From the NCBI RefSeq assembly GCF_010731775.1, contig NZ_AP022590.1, positions 248,001-312,000 of the forward strand: a DNA stretch of 64,000 nt. The letters are read 5' to 3'. The notes beneath the pieces were generated by a model. It did not search any database and was not told where the DNA came from. It saw only the letters and a list, made by a program, of their open reading frames with translations. The position numbers and the translations under genes were made by a program. Below are positions 9,846 to 19,929 of this stretch, in pieces (the first letter of the stretch is position 1; every line of letters begins with the position of its first letter). The DNA is from Mycobacterium mantenii. Its GTDB lineage: Bacteria; Actinomycetota; Actinomycetes; Mycobacteriales; Mycobacteriaceae.

Positions 9846-10460
9846 ATGCCACAAGGCGTTCCACTGCAAGTCCCCGATGACGGCCTGACCACGCGGGCGC
9901 GCCGCCACACGCCTGTGCTGGCCGTGCACACCGGCGCCGGCAAGGGAAAGTCCACGGCCGCATTCGGAATGGCGTTGCGGGCCTGGAATGCCGGGCTGTC
10001 GGTCGCGGTGTTCCAGTTCGTCAAAAGTGCCAAGTGGAAGGTGGGCGAGGAGGCGGTCTTCGCCCAGCTGGGTCAGGTACACGACCAGCACCAGATCGGC
10101 GGACCCGTCGAATGGCACAAGATGGGTGCGGGCTGGTCCTGGACCCGCAAGGCGGGCAACGAGGTTGATCACGCGGCGGCAGCGGCCGACGGCTGGGCGG
10201 AGATCGCACGCCGGCTGGCCGATCGCCGTCACGACTTCTATGTGCTGGACGAGTTCACCTACCCCCTGAAGTGGGGCTGGGTCGACGTCGACGAGGTGGT
10301 GGAGGTGTTGACGGCCCGACCCGGTCACCAGCACGTGGTCATCACCGGGCGCGACGCCCCGCAGCGCCTGATCGACGCGGCCGACCTGGTGACCGAGATG
10401 GCCAAGGTCAAGCATCCGATGGACGCCGGGCGTAAGGGCCAGAAGGGCATCGAATGGTGA
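9846..10460 (+). CDS. cobO: Cob(I)yrinic acid a,c-diamide adenosyltransferase
   Basis: CobO (204 residues) transfers the adenosyl group of ATP to cob(I)yrinic acid a,c-diamide or cobinamide. The P-loop is HTGAGKGKSTAAFGMA near residue 30; WSWTRK and FYVLDEFTYPLKWGW are family blocks. ATG at 9846 with GGAAAGGA upstream. It overlaps cobB by a few bases, so the two are coupled. Confidence 0.96.
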   Translation: MPQGVPLQVPDDGLTTRARRHTPVLAVHTGAGKGKSTAAFGMALRAWNAGLSVAVFQFVKSAKWKVGEEAVFAQLGQVHDQHQIGGPVEWHKMGAGWSWTRKAGNEVDHAAAAADGWAEIARRLADRRHDFYVLDEFTYPLKWGWVDVDEVVEVLTARPGHQHVVITGRDAPQRLIDAADLVTEMAKVKHPMDAGRKGQKGIEW

Positions 10461-11854
10461 GTGTTCCCGCGGTGGTCATCGCCGCTCCCGCGTCGGGCAG
10501 CGGAAAGACCACGGTGGCAACGGGTTTGATCGGTGCCCTGCGGCGGGCGGGGCGCACCGTGGCGCCGTTCAAGGTCGGCCCGGACTTCATCGATCCCGGC
10601 TACCACGGTCTGGCCGCCGGGCGTCCCGGCCGCAACCTCGACCCGGTGTTGGTGGGGGAGGGCCTGATCGGACCGCTGTACGCCCACGGCGCGCGTGGCG
10701 CGGACATCGCCGTGGTCGAAGGGGTGATGGGGCTGTTCGACGGCCGGATCGGGCCCGCCGCCGCGACCCCCGCGCCGGGATCGACCGCCCACGTCGCGGG
10801 CCTGCTGGGTGCGCCTGTCGTCCTGGTCGTCGATGCTCGCGGGCAAGGCCAGAGCATCGCCGCACTGCTGCACGGCTTTTCGACCTTCGACACCGCGACC
10901 CGCGTCGGCGGCGTGATCCTGAACCAGGTCGGGTCGGCCCGGCATGAGCAGGTGCTGCGGCAGGCCTGCGAGCAGGCCGGTGTCCCGGTGCTGGGCGCCA
11001 TTCCGCGCACCGCCGAATTAGAGCTGCCGTCAAGGCATTTGGGTCTGGTCACCGCGGTGGAGTACGGGCAGCGGGCGCGGCTCGCGGTCCAGGCGATGAC
11101 CGCTTTGGTCGCTCGCCACGTCGATTTGGCGGCGGTCGTCGCGGTCGCTGGAGGCCGGGCCGCGCAGCCGCCCTGGGATCCCGTTGCGGCAGTGGGGCAG
11201 ACGCCCGGGGGGAGCGCCACCGTGGCGGTGGCGGCCGGGAAGGCGTTCAGTTTCGGCTACGCGGAACACGCGGAGCTGCTGGCGGCCGCCGGCGCCGACG
11301 TCGTCGAATTCGATCCGCTCATGGACGCGTTGCCCGACGGCACCGACGCGGTGCTGCTGCCCGGCGGCTTTCCCGAACAGTTCACAGCGGAGCTGTCGGC
11401 CAACGACATCGTGCGCCGGCAGATCAACGAACTGGCCGCCGCGGGGGCACCGATCCACGCCGAGTGCGCCGGGCTGATCTATCTGGTCTCCGAGCTCGAC
11501 GGCCACCCGATGTGCGGTGTGCTGGCGGGGGAGGCGCGGTTCACCTCGCACCTGACCCTGGCGTACCGCGATGCCGTCGCCGTCGCCGACTCGTCGATGT
11601 ATACCGCCGGCCAGCGGACGGTGGGGCATGAATTCCACCGCACCACAGTCACATTCAACGACGACTATCAGCCCGCATGGATGTACCAGGTCCACGACGC
11701 GCACCGCAACGACGGCCCCATGCGTGACGGCGCCGTGCACGCCGGTGTGCACGCGTCGTATCTGCACACCCATCCGGCCGCCGCGCCGGAGGCCGTGGCG
11801 CGGTTCGTCGCACACGCGGGCGCCCGGCTCCGCCGCGCCGGCGATCGCCACTAG
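10454..11854 (+). CDS. cobB: Cobyrinic acid a,c-diamide synthase
   Basis: An ATP- and glutamine-dependent amidase (466 residues) for the a and c side chains of the corrin ring. The ATP-binding N-domain has APASGSGKTTVATGL; the C-terminal class I glutamine amidotransferase has the nucleophilic Cys in AECAGLIYL and His in ASYLHTH. Start is ATG 10454 or GTG 10457; the latter gives a classic GTGA overlap with cobO. Its TAG stop lies inside the -10 box proposed for cysG. Confidence 0.95.
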   Translation: MVSVPAVVIAAPASGSGKTTVATGLIGALRRAGRTVAPFKVGPDFIDPGYHGLAAGRPGRNLDPVLVGEGLIGPLYAHGARGADIAVVEGVMGLFDGRIGPAAATPAPGSTAHVAGLLGAPVVLVVDARGQGQSIAALLHGFSTFDTATRVGGVILNQVGSARHEQVLRQACEQAGVPVLGAIPRTAELELPSRHLGLVTAVEYGQRARLAVQAMTALVARHVDLAAVVAVAGGRAAQPPWDPVAAVGQTPGGSATVAVAAGKAFSFGYAEHAELLAAAGADVVEFDPLMDALPDGTDAVLLPGGFPEQFTAELSANDIVRRQINELAAAGAPIHAECAGLIYLVSELDGHPMCGVLAGEARFTSHLTLAYRDAVAVADSSMYTAGQRTVGHEFHRTTVTFNDDYQPAWMYQVHDAHRNDGPMRDGAVHAGVHASYLHTHPAAAPEAVARFVAHAGARLRRAGDRH

Positions 11855-11857
11855 GCT
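11852..11857 (+). promoter_or_regulatory. -10 box for a leaderless cysG transcript
   Basis: TAGGCT ends six bases before the GTG of cysG, the spacing expected if transcription starts on the start codon. Leaderless mRNAs are common in mycobacteria. No ribosome-binding site is visible before that GTG. Confidence 0.5.
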
Positions 11858-11863
11858 TGCCGG

Positions 11864-13069
11864 GTGACCGAGAGCGCCTACCTCGTTGGGCTGCGGCTGA
11901 CCGGCAAAAAGGTCGTCGTGGTCGGCGGCGGCACCGTTGCCCAGCGCCGGCTGCCCCTGCTCATCGCCAGCGGCGCCGACGTCCACGTCATCTCCCGCAG
12001 CGCCACCAGGTCCGTCGAGGCGATGACGGGAATCACCCTGGCATTGCGCGCATACCGCGACGGCGACCTCGACGGAGCCTGGTACGCGATCGCGGCCACC
12101 GATGACCCCGAGGTGAACGCTGCCGTGGTCGCCGAGGCCGAAAGCCGCCGCATCTTCTGCGTCCGGGCCGACATCGCCGTCGAGGGGACCGCAGTAACAC
12201 CAGCGTCTTTCGACTACGCGGGGCTGTCCGTCGGAGTCCTGGCCGGCGGCGAGCACCGACGGTCGGCGGCGATCCGCTCGGCCATCCGCGAGGCGCTGCA
12301 GACCGGGCTCATCACGCCCGACAGCCCGGTGAGCTCCGACGTCGTCAAGGGCGGCGTCGCGCTGGTCGGCGGCGGCCCCGGTGACCCCGAACTGATCACC
12401 GTGCGCGGCCGCCGCCTGCTGGCCCAGGCCGATGTCGTGGTCGCCGACCGACTCGCACCGCCGGAACTGCTGGCCGAGTTGCCCCCGCACGTCGAAGTCA
12501 TCGATGCCGCCAAGATCCCCTACGGGAGGGCCATGGCCCAGGACGCGATCAACGGCGTCATGATCGAGCGCGCCCGCTCCGGCAGCTTCGTGGTGCGCCT
12601 CAAAGGCGGAGACCCCTTCGTGTTCGCCCGCGGTTACGAGGAGGTGCTGGCGTGCGTCGAGGCCGGCATCCCGGTGACGGTGGTGCCAGGTGTGACAAGT
12701 GCCATAGGAGTGCCGGCTTTGGCGGGCGTTCCCGTCACTCATCGGGCCATAAATCACGAGTTCGTGGTGGTCAGCGGCCATCTCCCACCCGGTCATCCCG
12801 AATCGTTAGTAAATTGGGATGCTCTGGCCGCGATGTCAGGCACGATTGTTTTGCTGATGGCCGTCGAACGCATCGAACTTTTCGCCGAGGCCCTCCTCAG
12901 AGGGGGTCGACCTGCGGATACGCCGGTATTGGTCGTTCAGCATGGAACGACCGCAGCCCAACACACTTTGCGGGCCACCCTCGCCGACACGCCCGAAAAG
13001 ATCCGCGCCGAGGGTATCCGACCTCCCGCGATCATCGTGATCGGGGCTGTGGCAGCTTTCGGGCTTTAA
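11864..13069 (+). CDS. cysG: Siroheme synthase / uroporphyrinogen-III methyltransferase
   Basis: A 401-residue fusion. The N-terminal Rossmann domain (VVVVGGGTVAQRR, about 17-29) is the precorrin-2 dehydrogenase/ferrochelatase half. The C-terminal half (from about 164, LVGGGPGDPELITVRG) is the SAM-dependent uroporphyrinogen-III C-methyltransferase with VVRLKGGDPFVFARG. It feeds precorrin-2 to siroheme and cobalamin, in line with cobO and cobB upstream. Shorter than enterobacterial CysG (about 457), as in other mycobacteria. A leaderless start is likely. Confidence 0.94.
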   Translation: MTESAYLVGLRLTGKKVVVVGGGTVAQRRLPLLIASGADVHVISRSATRSVEAMTGITLALRAYRDGDLDGAWYAIAATDDPEVNAAVVAEAESRRIFCVRADIAVEGTAVTPASFDYAGLSVGVLAGGEHRRSAAIRSAIREALQTGLITPDSPVSSDVVKGGVALVGGGPGDPELITVRGRRLLAQADVVVADRLAPPELLAELPPHVEVIDAAKIPYGRAMAQDAINGVMIERARSGSFVVRLKGGDPFVFARGYEEVLACVEAGIPVTVVPGVTSAIGVPALAGVPVTHRAINHEFVVVSGHLPPGHPESLVNWDALAAMSGTIVLLMAVERIELFAEALLRGGRPADTPVLVVQHGTTAAQHTLRATLADTPEKIRAEGIRPPAIIVIGAVAAFGL

Positions 13070-13102
13070 ACGGTTCTTAAGATTACTGTAAGGTAACCCT
13101 TT

Positions 13103-14695
13103 ATGACGGCTCTCAACGATGCAGAGCGCGCGGTGCAGAAACTGGCCTCGGCGCGCCCCGATCGTCCGGCCCCGGTGAGCGCTGCGCTCCCGGCGGAGAC
13201 CGCCTCCAAGCGCATCAGCAAGTACTACCCGGCGTGGCTGCCCTCTCGACGCTTCATCGCGGCCGTTATCGCCATCGGTGGTATGCAGCTGCTCGCGACG
13301 ATGGACAGCACCGTCGCCATCGTCGCGCTCCCCAAGATCCAAAACGAGCTCAGCCTGTCCGACGCCGGGCGCAGCTGGGTGATCACCGCCTACGTGCTCA
13401 CCTTCGGCGGCCTGATGCTGCTGGGCGGCCGCCTCGGCGACACCATCGGGCGCAAACGCACCTTCATCGTCGGTGTCGCGCTGTTCACCATCTCGTCGGT
13501 GCTGTGCGCGGTCGCCTGGGACGAGGCGACCATGGTCATCGCGCGGCTGTCCCAGGGCGTCGGGTCGGCCATCGCGTCGCCGACCGGCCTGGCTCTGGTG
13601 GCGACCACCTTCCCCAAGGGACCGGCGCGTAACTTCGCCACGGCGGTATTCGCCGCGATGACGGCGATCGGCTCGGTGATGGGCCTGGTGGTGGGCGGAG
13701 CGCTCACCGAGGTGTCGTGGCGGCTGGCGTTCCTGGTGAACGTGCCGATCGGCCTGGTGATGATGTACCTGGCCCGCACCGCGCTGCGCGAGACCAACCG
13801 CGAGCGGATGAAGCTCGACGCCACCGGGGCCATGCTGGCCACCCTGACTTGCACCGCGGCCGTGTTCGCCTTCTCGATGGGGCCGGAGAAGGGCTGGATG
13901 TCGATCACCACCATCGGATCGGGCGTGGTCGCGATGGGTGCCGCGCTGGCCTTCATCATCGTGGAGCGCACCGCCGAGAATCCCGTCGTCCCGTTCGACC
14001 TGTTCCGTGACCGCAACCGGCTGGTCACCTTCATGGCAATCTTCCTGGCCGGCGGACTCATGTTCAGCCTGACCGTGTGCATCGGCCTGTACGTGCAGGA
14101 CATCCTCGGGTACAGCGCGCTGCGCGCCGGTGTCGGCTTCATCCCGTTCGTCATCGCGATGGGAATCGGTCTCGGCGTTTCCTCGCAGCTGGTGTCGCGG
14201 TTCTCGCCGCGGGTACTGACCATCGGCGGCGGCATCCTGCTGTTCTGGGCGATGCTGTACGGCTGGCAGTTCATGCACCGCGGGGTCGCCTACTTCCCCA
14301 ACCTGGTGCTGCCCATCGTGGTCGGCGGGATCGGCATCGGCATGGCCGTCGTTCCCCTGACGCTGTCGGCCATCGCCGGCGTGGGCTTCGATCAGATCGG
14401 CCCGGTCTCGGCGGTCACGCTGATGCTGCAGAGCCTGGGTGGGCCGCTAGTGCTGGCCGTCATCCAGGCGGTGATCACTTCGCGAACCCTGTATCTGGGC
14501 GGCACCACCGGCCCGGTGAAATTCATGAGTGACGCGCAGTTGGGCGCGCTGGACCACGGCTACACGTACGGGCTGTTGTGGGTGGCCGGCGTGGCCGTCA
14601 TCGTCGGCGGCGCGGCGCTGTTGATTGGCTACACGCCCGACCAGGTTGCGCACGCGCAAGAGGTCAAGGAAGCGATGGACGCCGGGGAGCTGTAG
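13103..14695 (+). CDS. efpA: EfpA-type major facilitator drug exporter
   Basis: An inner-membrane MFS transporter of the DHA2 (14-helix) group, 530 residues. The cytoplasmic N-tail (about 50 residues) precedes the first helix. MFS motif A is GGRLGDTIGRKR, and the DHA2-type antiporter motif is GSVMGLVVGGAL. EfpA is an isoniazid-inducible, essential efflux/lipid-transport protein in M. tuberculosis (family knowledge). The short upstream region is AT-rich (TTAAGATTACTG at 13077-13088), with AAGGTAA as ribosome-binding site. Confidence 0.94.
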   Translation: MTALNDAERAVQKLASARPDRPAPVSAALPAETASKRISKYYPAWLPSRRFIAAVIAIGGMQLLATMDSTVAIVALPKIQNELSLSDAGRSWVITAYVLTFGGLMLLGGRLGDTIGRKRTFIVGVALFTISSVLCAVAWDEATMVIARLSQGVGSAIASPTGLALVATTFPKGPARNFATAVFAAMTAIGSVMGLVVGGALTEVSWRLAFLVNVPIGLVMMYLARTALRETNRERMKLDATGAMLATLTCTAAVFAFSMGPEKGWMSITTIGSGVVAMGAALAFIIVERTAENPVVPFDLFRDRNRLVTFMAIFLAGGLMFSLTVCIGLYVQDILGYSALRAGVGFIPFVIAMGIGLGVSSQLVSRFSPRVLTIGGGILLFWAMLYGWQFMHRGVAYFPNLVLPIVVGGIGIGMAVVPLTLSAIAGVGFDQIGPVSAVTLMLQSLGGPLVLAVIQAVITSRTLYLGGTTGPVKFMSDAQLGALDHGYTYGLLWVAGVAVIVGGAALLIGYTPDQVAHAQEVKEAMDAGEL

Positions 14696-14810
14696 CTCAC
14701 CGGGTTTCGTTCCGCACGCGTGCCGGGCCAAGGACCAAGTGGTGCTCGCCGGATCCGGTAGCGCCGGCGATATCAACATCCTGAAGCCTCGCATGGCCGC
14801 TGGCGCTGGC

Positions 14811-14844
14811 GCTCACCGCTGGGCCCTTGCGCTCACCGCTGGGC
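14811..14844. repeat. Two-copy 20-base direct repeat upstream of proS
   Basis: GCTCACCGCTGGGC occurs at 14811-14824 and 14831-14844, a 20-base period, in the 189-base gap between efpA and proS. Confidence 0.6.
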
Positions 14845-14870
14845 TTGGCGTCGCTGCTTACCCGACAAGT

Positions 14871-14876
14871 TAGGCT
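14871..14876 (+). promoter_or_regulatory. -10 box upstream of proS
   Basis: TAGGCT ends eight bases before the proS GTG, consistent with a leaderless or nearly leaderless transcript. No clear ribosome-binding site is present. Confidence 0.45.
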
Positions 14877-14884
14877 GGCCCGCT

Positions 14885-16642
14885 GTGATCACCCGGATGT
14901 CCCAATTGTTCTTGCGCACCTTGCGCGACGATCCCGCCGACGCCGAAGTCCCCAGCCACAAGCTGCTGATCCGGGCCGGCTACATCCGGCCCGTCGCGCC
15001 CGGGCTGTACAGCTGGCTGCCGCTGGGCTTGCGGGTACTGCGCAACATTGAGCGCATCGTCCGCGAGGAAATGAACGCCATTGGCGGGCAAGAGATCTTG
15101 TTCCCCGCCTTGCTGCCGCGCGCACCGTACGAGACGACCAACCGCTGGACCGAGTACGGCGACGGCGTCTTTCGGCTGAAGGACCGGCGCGGCAACGACT
15201 ACCTGCTGGGCCCCACGCACGAAGAGCTGTTCACCCTGACGGTCAAGGGCGAATACAGCTCTTACAAAGACTTTCCGGTCCTGCTGTTCCAGATTCAGAA
15301 CAAATACCGCGACGAGGCCCGGCCCCGCGCCGGGATCCTGCGGGTCCGGGAGTTCGTGATGAAGGACTCCTATTCGTTCGACATCGACGAGGCCGGGCTC
15401 AAGGCCGCCTATCACGCGCATCGGGAGGCCTATCAACGCATCTTCTCGCGTCTACAGGTGCGTTACGTCATCGTCTCCGCGGTGTCGGGCGCCATGGGCG
15501 GCAGCGCCTCCGAGGAGTTCCTGGCCGAGAGCGCGGTCGGTGAGGACACCTTCGTGCGGTGCCTGGAGTCCGGCTACGCGGCCAACGTCGAGGCCGTCGT
15601 CACCGCCCGCCCGGAGGCCCAACCCATCGACGGGCTGCCCGAGGCCGTGGTGCACGACACCGGCGATACCCCGACCATCGTCACTTTGGTCGACTGGGCC
15701 AACCAGGCGAACCTCGGCCGCACGGTCACCGCGGCCGACACGTTGAAGAACGTTCTGCTCAAGGTGCGCCAGCCCGGCGGGGACTGGGAGCTGTTGGCCA
15801 TCGGGTTACCGGGCGACCGCGAGGTCGATGACAAAAGGCTGGGCGCGGCGCTGGAACCGGCCGAATACGCGATGCTCGATGACGCCGACTTCGCCAAGTA
15901 CCCCTTCCTGGTGAAGGGATACATCGGCCCGAAAGCATTGCAGGACAACGGTGTCCGCTACCTGGTCGATCCGCGGGTGGTGGACGGCACCAGATGGATC
16001 ACCGGGGCCGACGAGCCCGGCCGGCACGTCGTCGGCCTGGTGGCCGGCCGGGATTTCACGGCCGACGGCACCATCGAGGCCGCCGAGGTGCGCGACGGTG
16101 ACCCCTCACCGGATGGCGCGGGCCCGCTGGTCTCGGCGCGCGGCATCGAGGTCGCCCACATCTTCCAGTTGGGCCGCAAGTACACCGACGCCTTCACCGT
16201 CGATGTGCTCGGCGAGGACGGCAAGCCGGTCCGCCTGACCATGGGCTCCTACGGCCTCGGGGTGTCGCGGATGGTGGCCGTCATCGCCGAACAACACCAC
16301 GACGAGCTCGGGTTGCGCTGGCCGTCGGCGGTCGCGCCGTTCGACGTGCACCTGGTGATCGCCAACAAAGACGCGGAGGCCCGCACCGGAGCCACCGACC
16401 TGGCCGCCGAGCTGGACCGGTTGGGCGTCGAGGTGCTGCTCGACGACCGCCAGGCCTCACCCGGGGTGAAGTTCAAGGACGCCGAGCTGCTCGGCGTGCC
16501 CTGGATCGTCGTGGTGGGCCGGGGCTGGGCCGACGGCATGGTGGAGCTGCGCGACCGCTTCGGCGGCCAAACCCGCGAATTGGCGACCGGGCCGTCGCTG
16601 GCCACCGATATCGCCGCGGCCCTGCGCGACCAGCAGCGCTAG
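14885..16642 (+). CDS. proS: Prolyl-tRNA synthetase
   Basis: A class II synthetase of the bacterial type (585 residues) with an inserted editing domain. Motif 1 region: [24 protein letters not shown]. Motif 2: [20 protein letters not shown]. The editing insertion spans roughly 225-400, and motif 3 [17 protein letters not shown] is followed by the anticodon-binding domain. Convergent with the DUF4439 gene and overlapping it by four bases. Confidence 0.97.
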   Translation: MITRMSQLFLRTLRDDPADAEVPSHKLLIRAGYIRPVAPGLYSWLPLGLRVLRNIERIVREEMNAIGGQEILFPALLPRAPYETTNRWTEYGDGVFRLKDRRGNDYLLGPTHEELFTLTVKGEYSSYKDFPVLLFQIQNKYRDEARPRAGILRVREFVMKDSYSFDIDEAGLKAAYHAHREAYQRIFSRLQVRYVIVSAVSGAMGGSASEEFLAESAVGEDTFVRCLESGYAANVEAVVTARPEAQPIDGLPEAVVHDTGDTPTIVTLVDWANQANLGRTVTAADTLKNVLLKVRQPGGDWELLAIGLPGDREVDDKRLGAALEPAEYAMLDDADFAKYPFLVKGYIGPKALQDNGVRYLVDPRVVDGTRWITGADEPGRHVVGLVAGRDFTADGTIEAAEVRDGDPSPDGAGPLVSARGIEVAHIFQLGRKYTDAFTVDVLGEDGKPVRLTMGSYGLGVSRMVAVIAEQHHDELGLRWPSAVAPFDVHLVIANKDAEARTGATDLAAELDRLGVEVLLDDRQASPGVKFKDAELLGVPWIVVVGRGWADGMVELRDRFGGQTRELATGPSLATDIAAALRDQQR

Positions 16643-17085
16643 TCGTTGCCGCCGGGGAAGCTCGTCGTGATCGGCCAGGCGCCCAGCACGCGACTCCACC
16701 GGGCGGCCATGACCGCGCTCTGCACCAACGCCGTCGCGGCGAACGCGCGGTCCGCGCCAGTCTCCGCGTGCTCGGCGACCACGCGCCAGGCCCCCGCGCC
16801 GTCGTTCTCCATCCGCGCGGCCAGCCGCGCGGCGTCGGCCGGGCCGCCGACCACCATGGGCAGCTGGTAGCCGGCCGCGGCGATCGGCGCGGTCACTTTG
16901 CGGGCGTTCAACATCGCGATGACGTCGTCGCGGCGCTGGCGGTGTTGGGCGAGGGCCTCCACCACCATGTCGTTCACGCTGGGCGGTGACAGCGCGGACA
17001 CGATGCCGTAGCCGTAGATCGTCGAATGCTCGATGGCCAGCGCGTCGCACAGGGCCGTGTTGTCGGCGTCCTTACCGGAGGTCAT
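16639..17085 (-). CDS. DUF4439 ferritin-like protein
   Basis: A 148-residue all-helical protein. The motif [17 protein letters not shown] near the N-terminus and the helix [14 protein letters not shown] are typical of the ferritin-like DUF4439 family. Function unknown. Its start overlaps the end of the lipoprotein gene upstream by four bases, so the two form an operon (Rv2843/Rv2844 counterparts from memory). Confidence 0.8.
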   Translation of the reverse strand: MTSGKDADNTALCDALAIEHSTIYGYGIVSALSPPSVNDMVVEALAQHRQRRDDVIAMLNARKVTAPIAAAGYQLPMVVGGPADAARLAARMENDGAGAWRVVAEHAETGADRAFAATALVQSAVMAARWSRVLGAWPITTSFPGGND

Positions 17086-17612
17086 ATCGACGGCCCCCCG
17101 GGCACCAGCGCAACCGTGTACGACGCCGTGCAGGACGCGGCGATCGAGGCGAGCAGCCCCGCCCGGTAGCCCGATTCCGTGCCCACCAGGCGACTCGCGC
17201 TGTCGGCCGAGGCGCGCAGCGCGTCGATCACGTCGGACACCGGCGGCGGGGGCGGTGGCGGCCCGGCCGGCCCGGCCTGGCTCGGGGTCGGCGTTTCGCT
17301 CGTGGGGGACGTGGCGAGCTTGCCGGCCGCGCGCGAAATCTCCGAGGACAACGCGCGGGCATGCGCGGCACGCTGGCTCGCCACCACCGTCAGCGCGGCG
17401 GCGACCTGCGGAGGGTTCCCGACGGCCGCCGCGGCGGCACCCGCCAGCGCGCTGTCGTGGCGGGCCTGATCCAACGGTCCCAGGAGTTGCTCGACGGCCG
17501 GGGGCTTGGGCGCGGACTTGCTGCAGGCGGAGACCACCGCCCCGAGCGCGACCAAAGCCACACCACCGGCGAGGACGTCTCGCCTGTTGACGAACGGAAC
17601 TGCGCTAGGCAC
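17082..17612 (-). CDS. Predicted secreted lipoprotein with twin-Arg signal
   Basis: A 176-residue protein with a twin-arginine signal ([16 protein letters not shown]) and a lipobox ending VVSAC at about residue 30, so it should be lipid-anchored on the outer face of the membrane. The rest is Ala-rich and helical with a Pro-rich spacer ([15 protein letters not shown]) before a ferritin-like helix pair resembling the downstream gene, with which it overlaps by four bases. Function unknown. Divergent from rimP. Confidence 0.8.
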   Translation of the reverse strand: MPSAVPFVNRRDVLAGGVALVALGAVVSACSKSAPKPPAVEQLLGPLDQARHDSALAGAAAAAVGNPPQVAAALTVVASQRAAHARALSSEISRAAGKLATSPTSETPTPSQAGPAGPPPPPPPVSDVIDALRASADSASRLVGTESGYRAGLLASIAASCTASYTVALVPGGPSI

Positions 17613-17836
17613 AAGGACATCCTGCCATCGGCGCGAAGGCGGCCGAGATGCCAGGACGCGATCACGCCGTCAACCGCAATTCCTGGCGTATCGTGGATAG
17701 CTGGTTCTCGCAGAGGGCAACCACCGACAGCAACGGCACGGGTGCTCCTCTGCCGGGACGTCGGAAGTCGCCTGCGAAACCATCGGGGCGCCGACATCCG
17801 CCAGATGACCGGACAACTCAAGATGAGGAGCTCGCC

Positions 17837-18370
17837 GTGACCACCGGGCTACCGTCGCAGACGCAGGTGATCGAGCTACTCGGTGAAGAGTTTGCGCGCG
17901 CCGGATTCGAAATCGAAGACGTGGTCATCGACGCCCGGACCCGCCCACCGCGGATCATGGTGATCGCCGACGGCGACAACTCCCTCGACCTGGACACGGC
18001 GGCCGCGCTGTCCCGCTCGGCGTCGGCATTGCTCGACGGCGTGGACACCATTGCGGACCAGTACGTGCTCGAGGTCTCCTCGCCCGGCGTGGACCGCCCG
18101 CTGACCAGCGCGAAGCACTTCCGCCGGGCCCGCGGCCGCAGGGTCGACGTCGTCCTTTCGGACGGATCGACACTGACCGGTCGGGTTGGCGAGACGAACG
18201 ACGACTCGGTCGCGCTGGTGGTCCGCGCGGGCCGGGACTGGGCGGTGCGCGAGGTCTCGCTCGGTGACATCGTCAAAGCTGTTGTCCAGGTGGAGTTTTC
18301 GCCCCCTAACCAAGCGGAGCTGGAACTGGCGAGTATGGGTCAGGCCAAGAGGACGGAGGAGCGGCGCTGA
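17837..18370 (+). CDS. rimP: Ribosome maturation factor RimP
   Basis: A 177-residue 30S maturation factor acting before the uS19 step of 30S assembly. The N-terminal alpha/beta domain contains [14 protein letters not shown], the family signature. A C-terminal Sm-like domain follows. GTG at 17837 with GATGAGGAG upstream, which removes a non-conserved 63-residue extension. First gene of the nusA-infB operon; the stop overlaps the nusA ATG by one base. Confidence 0.94.
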   Translation: MTTGLPSQTQVIELLGEEFARAGFEIEDVVIDARTRPPRIMVIADGDNSLDLDTAAALSRSASALLDGVDTIADQYVLEVSSPGVDRPLTSAKHFRRARGRRVDVVLSDGSTLTGRVGETNDDSVALVVRAGRDWAVREVSLGDIVKAVVQVEFSPPNQAELELASMGQAKRTEERR

Positions 18371-19422
18371 TGAACATCGACATGGCCGCACTGCACGCCA
18401 TCGAGGTGGATCGGGGCATCTCGGTCAACGAGCTCCTCGAGACCATCAAGTCCGCGTTGCTCACCGCCTATCGGCACACCGAGGGTCACCAGAACGACGC
18501 GCGGATCGAGATCGACCGCAAGACGGGCGTCGTGCGGGTGATGGCCCGGGAGACCGACGAAGACGACAACGTCATCAGCGAATGGGACGACACCCCCGAG
18601 GGTTTCGGCCGCATCGCCGCCACCACCGCCCGCCAGGTCATGCTGCAGCGCTTCCGGGACGCGGAAAACGAGCGGACCTACGGCGAATTCTCCACCCGTG
18701 AGGGGGAGATCGTCGCGGGAGTGATCCAGCGCGACAGCCGGGCCAACGCACGCGGCCTGGTCGTGGTCCGGATGGGCACCGAGACGAAGGCCTCCGAGGG
18801 GGTGATCCCGGCGGCCGAGCAGGTCCCCGGCGAGAGCTACGAGCACGGCAACCGCGTGCGGTGCTACGTGATCGGGGTGACCCGCGGGGCCCGCGAGCCG
18901 CTGATCACCCTGTCCCGGACCCACCCCAACCTGGTCCGCAAGTTGTTCTCCCTGGAAGTCCCGGAGATCGCCGACGGGTCGGTCGAAATCGTCGCCGTGG
19001 CTCGGGAGGCCGGCCACCGATCCAAGATCGCGGTGAAGTCCAACCTGCCCGGCCTGAACGCCAAAGGCGCCTGCATCGGTCCGATGGGGCAGCGGGTCCG
19101 CAATGTGATGAGCGAGCTCTCCGGCGAGAAGATCGACATCATCGACTACGACGAGGACCCAGCCCGCTTCGTCGCCAACGCGCTGTCGCCGGCCAAGGTG
19201 GTATCGGTGTCGATCATCGATGCGGCCGCCCGCGCCGCCCGCGTGGTGGTGCCCGACTTTCAGCTGTCGCTGGCCATCGGCAAGGAGGGCCAGAACGCGC
19301 GGCTGGCCGCCCGGCTCACCGGCTGGCGCATCGACATCCGCGGGGACTCGCCCGGTTCCGGGGGGCCTTCGGAGAGCCAGTCCGAACACGGCGCCAACCA
19401 CGGAATGGCCCACGACCGCTAG
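18370..19422 (+). CDS. nusA: Transcription termination/antitermination factor NusA
   Basis: A 350-residue NusA: N-terminal RNA-polymerase-binding domain, S1 domain (about 130-200), then two KH domains, seen in [17 protein letters not shown] ([19 protein letters not shown]) and [17 protein letters not shown]. It lacks the acidic C-terminal repeats of E. coli NusA, as expected for actinobacteria. Coupled to rimP. Confidence 0.96.
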   Translation: MNIDMAALHAIEVDRGISVNELLETIKSALLTAYRHTEGHQNDARIEIDRKTGVVRVMARETDEDDNVISEWDDTPEGFGRIAATTARQVMLQRFRDAENERTYGEFSTREGEIVAGVIQRDSRANARGLVVVRMGTETKASEGVIPAAEQVPGESYEHGNRVRCYVIGVTRGAREPLITLSRTHPNLVRKLFSLEVPEIADGSVEIVAVAREAGHRSKIAVKSNLPGLNAKGACIGPMGQRVRNVMSELSGEKIDIIDYDEDPARFVANALSPAKVVSVSIIDAAARAARVVVPDFQLSLAIGKEGQNARLAARLTGWRIDIRGDSPGSGGPSESQSEHGANHGMAHDR

Positions 19423-19483
19423 TCGGCGCGGCCGGCCGCCCCGGCACATCCTCGGGCGGTTCTGAGCATCGATTCGGTGACGC

Positions 19484-19489
19484 TAGACT
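19484..19489 (+). promoter_or_regulatory. -10 box for internal ylxR-infB promoter
   Basis: TAGACT ends five bases before the GTG at 19495, which is compatible with a leaderless transcript. It favours 19495 over the upstream in-frame start at 19477, which would place the -10 inside the gene. Confidence 0.45.
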
Positions 19490-19494
19490 TAGCC

Positions 19495-19854
19495 GTGATC
19501 CAGCGTGAGCCTTCGGCGATGGCGCACCGTCATACGGGTGGACCCGTACGGACGTGTGTCGGATGCCGAAAGCGAGAGTTGGCCGTCGAGCTGCTTCGAG
19601 TGGTGGCTGTGCCGGACGGGAACGGCGAATTCGCCGTGATCGTTGACACAGGCAATAGCCTGCCGGGGCGGGGTGCATGGCTGCACCCCGAGCCGCAGTG
19701 CGCGCAACAGGCAATCCGGCGGCGGGCTTTCACCAAAGCGCTGCGGATCGCCGGTTCACCGGACACATCCGCGGTGGTCGGGCACATAGAGTTCCTCAGT
19801 GCGCCCGATCGCCCGGCAACAGAACAGGTAGCAAAGAACATGAGCACACCGTGA
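19495..19854 (+). CDS. YlxR-family RNA-binding protein
   Basis: A YlxR/DUF448 protein (119 residues from the GTG at 19495). The family signature PVRTCVGCRKRE is at about 17-28, then GRGAWLHPEPQCAQQAIRRRAFTKALR. YlxR proteins lie between nusA and infB in many bacteria and bind RNA or nucleoid. The C-terminus beyond the domain is not conserved. Confidence 0.88.
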   Translation: MIQREPSAMAHRHTGGPVRTCVGCRKRELAVELLRVVAVPDGNGEFAVIVDTGNSLPGRGAWLHPEPQCAQQAIRRRAFTKALRIAGSPDTSAVVGHIEFLSAPDRPATEQVAKNMSTP

Positions 19855-19929
19855 AGTCCCGATGACAATGCGTCATAGCTAAACCCGAGGCGCGGCCCCA
19901 CGACTGTCGCCTCATAGACAGGAGATGTA

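Noticed and set aside
11030..12796. A 588-codon open frame antisense to cobB and cysG
   Set aside because: No recognisable motif, no ribosome-binding site; the plus-strand genes explain the region.
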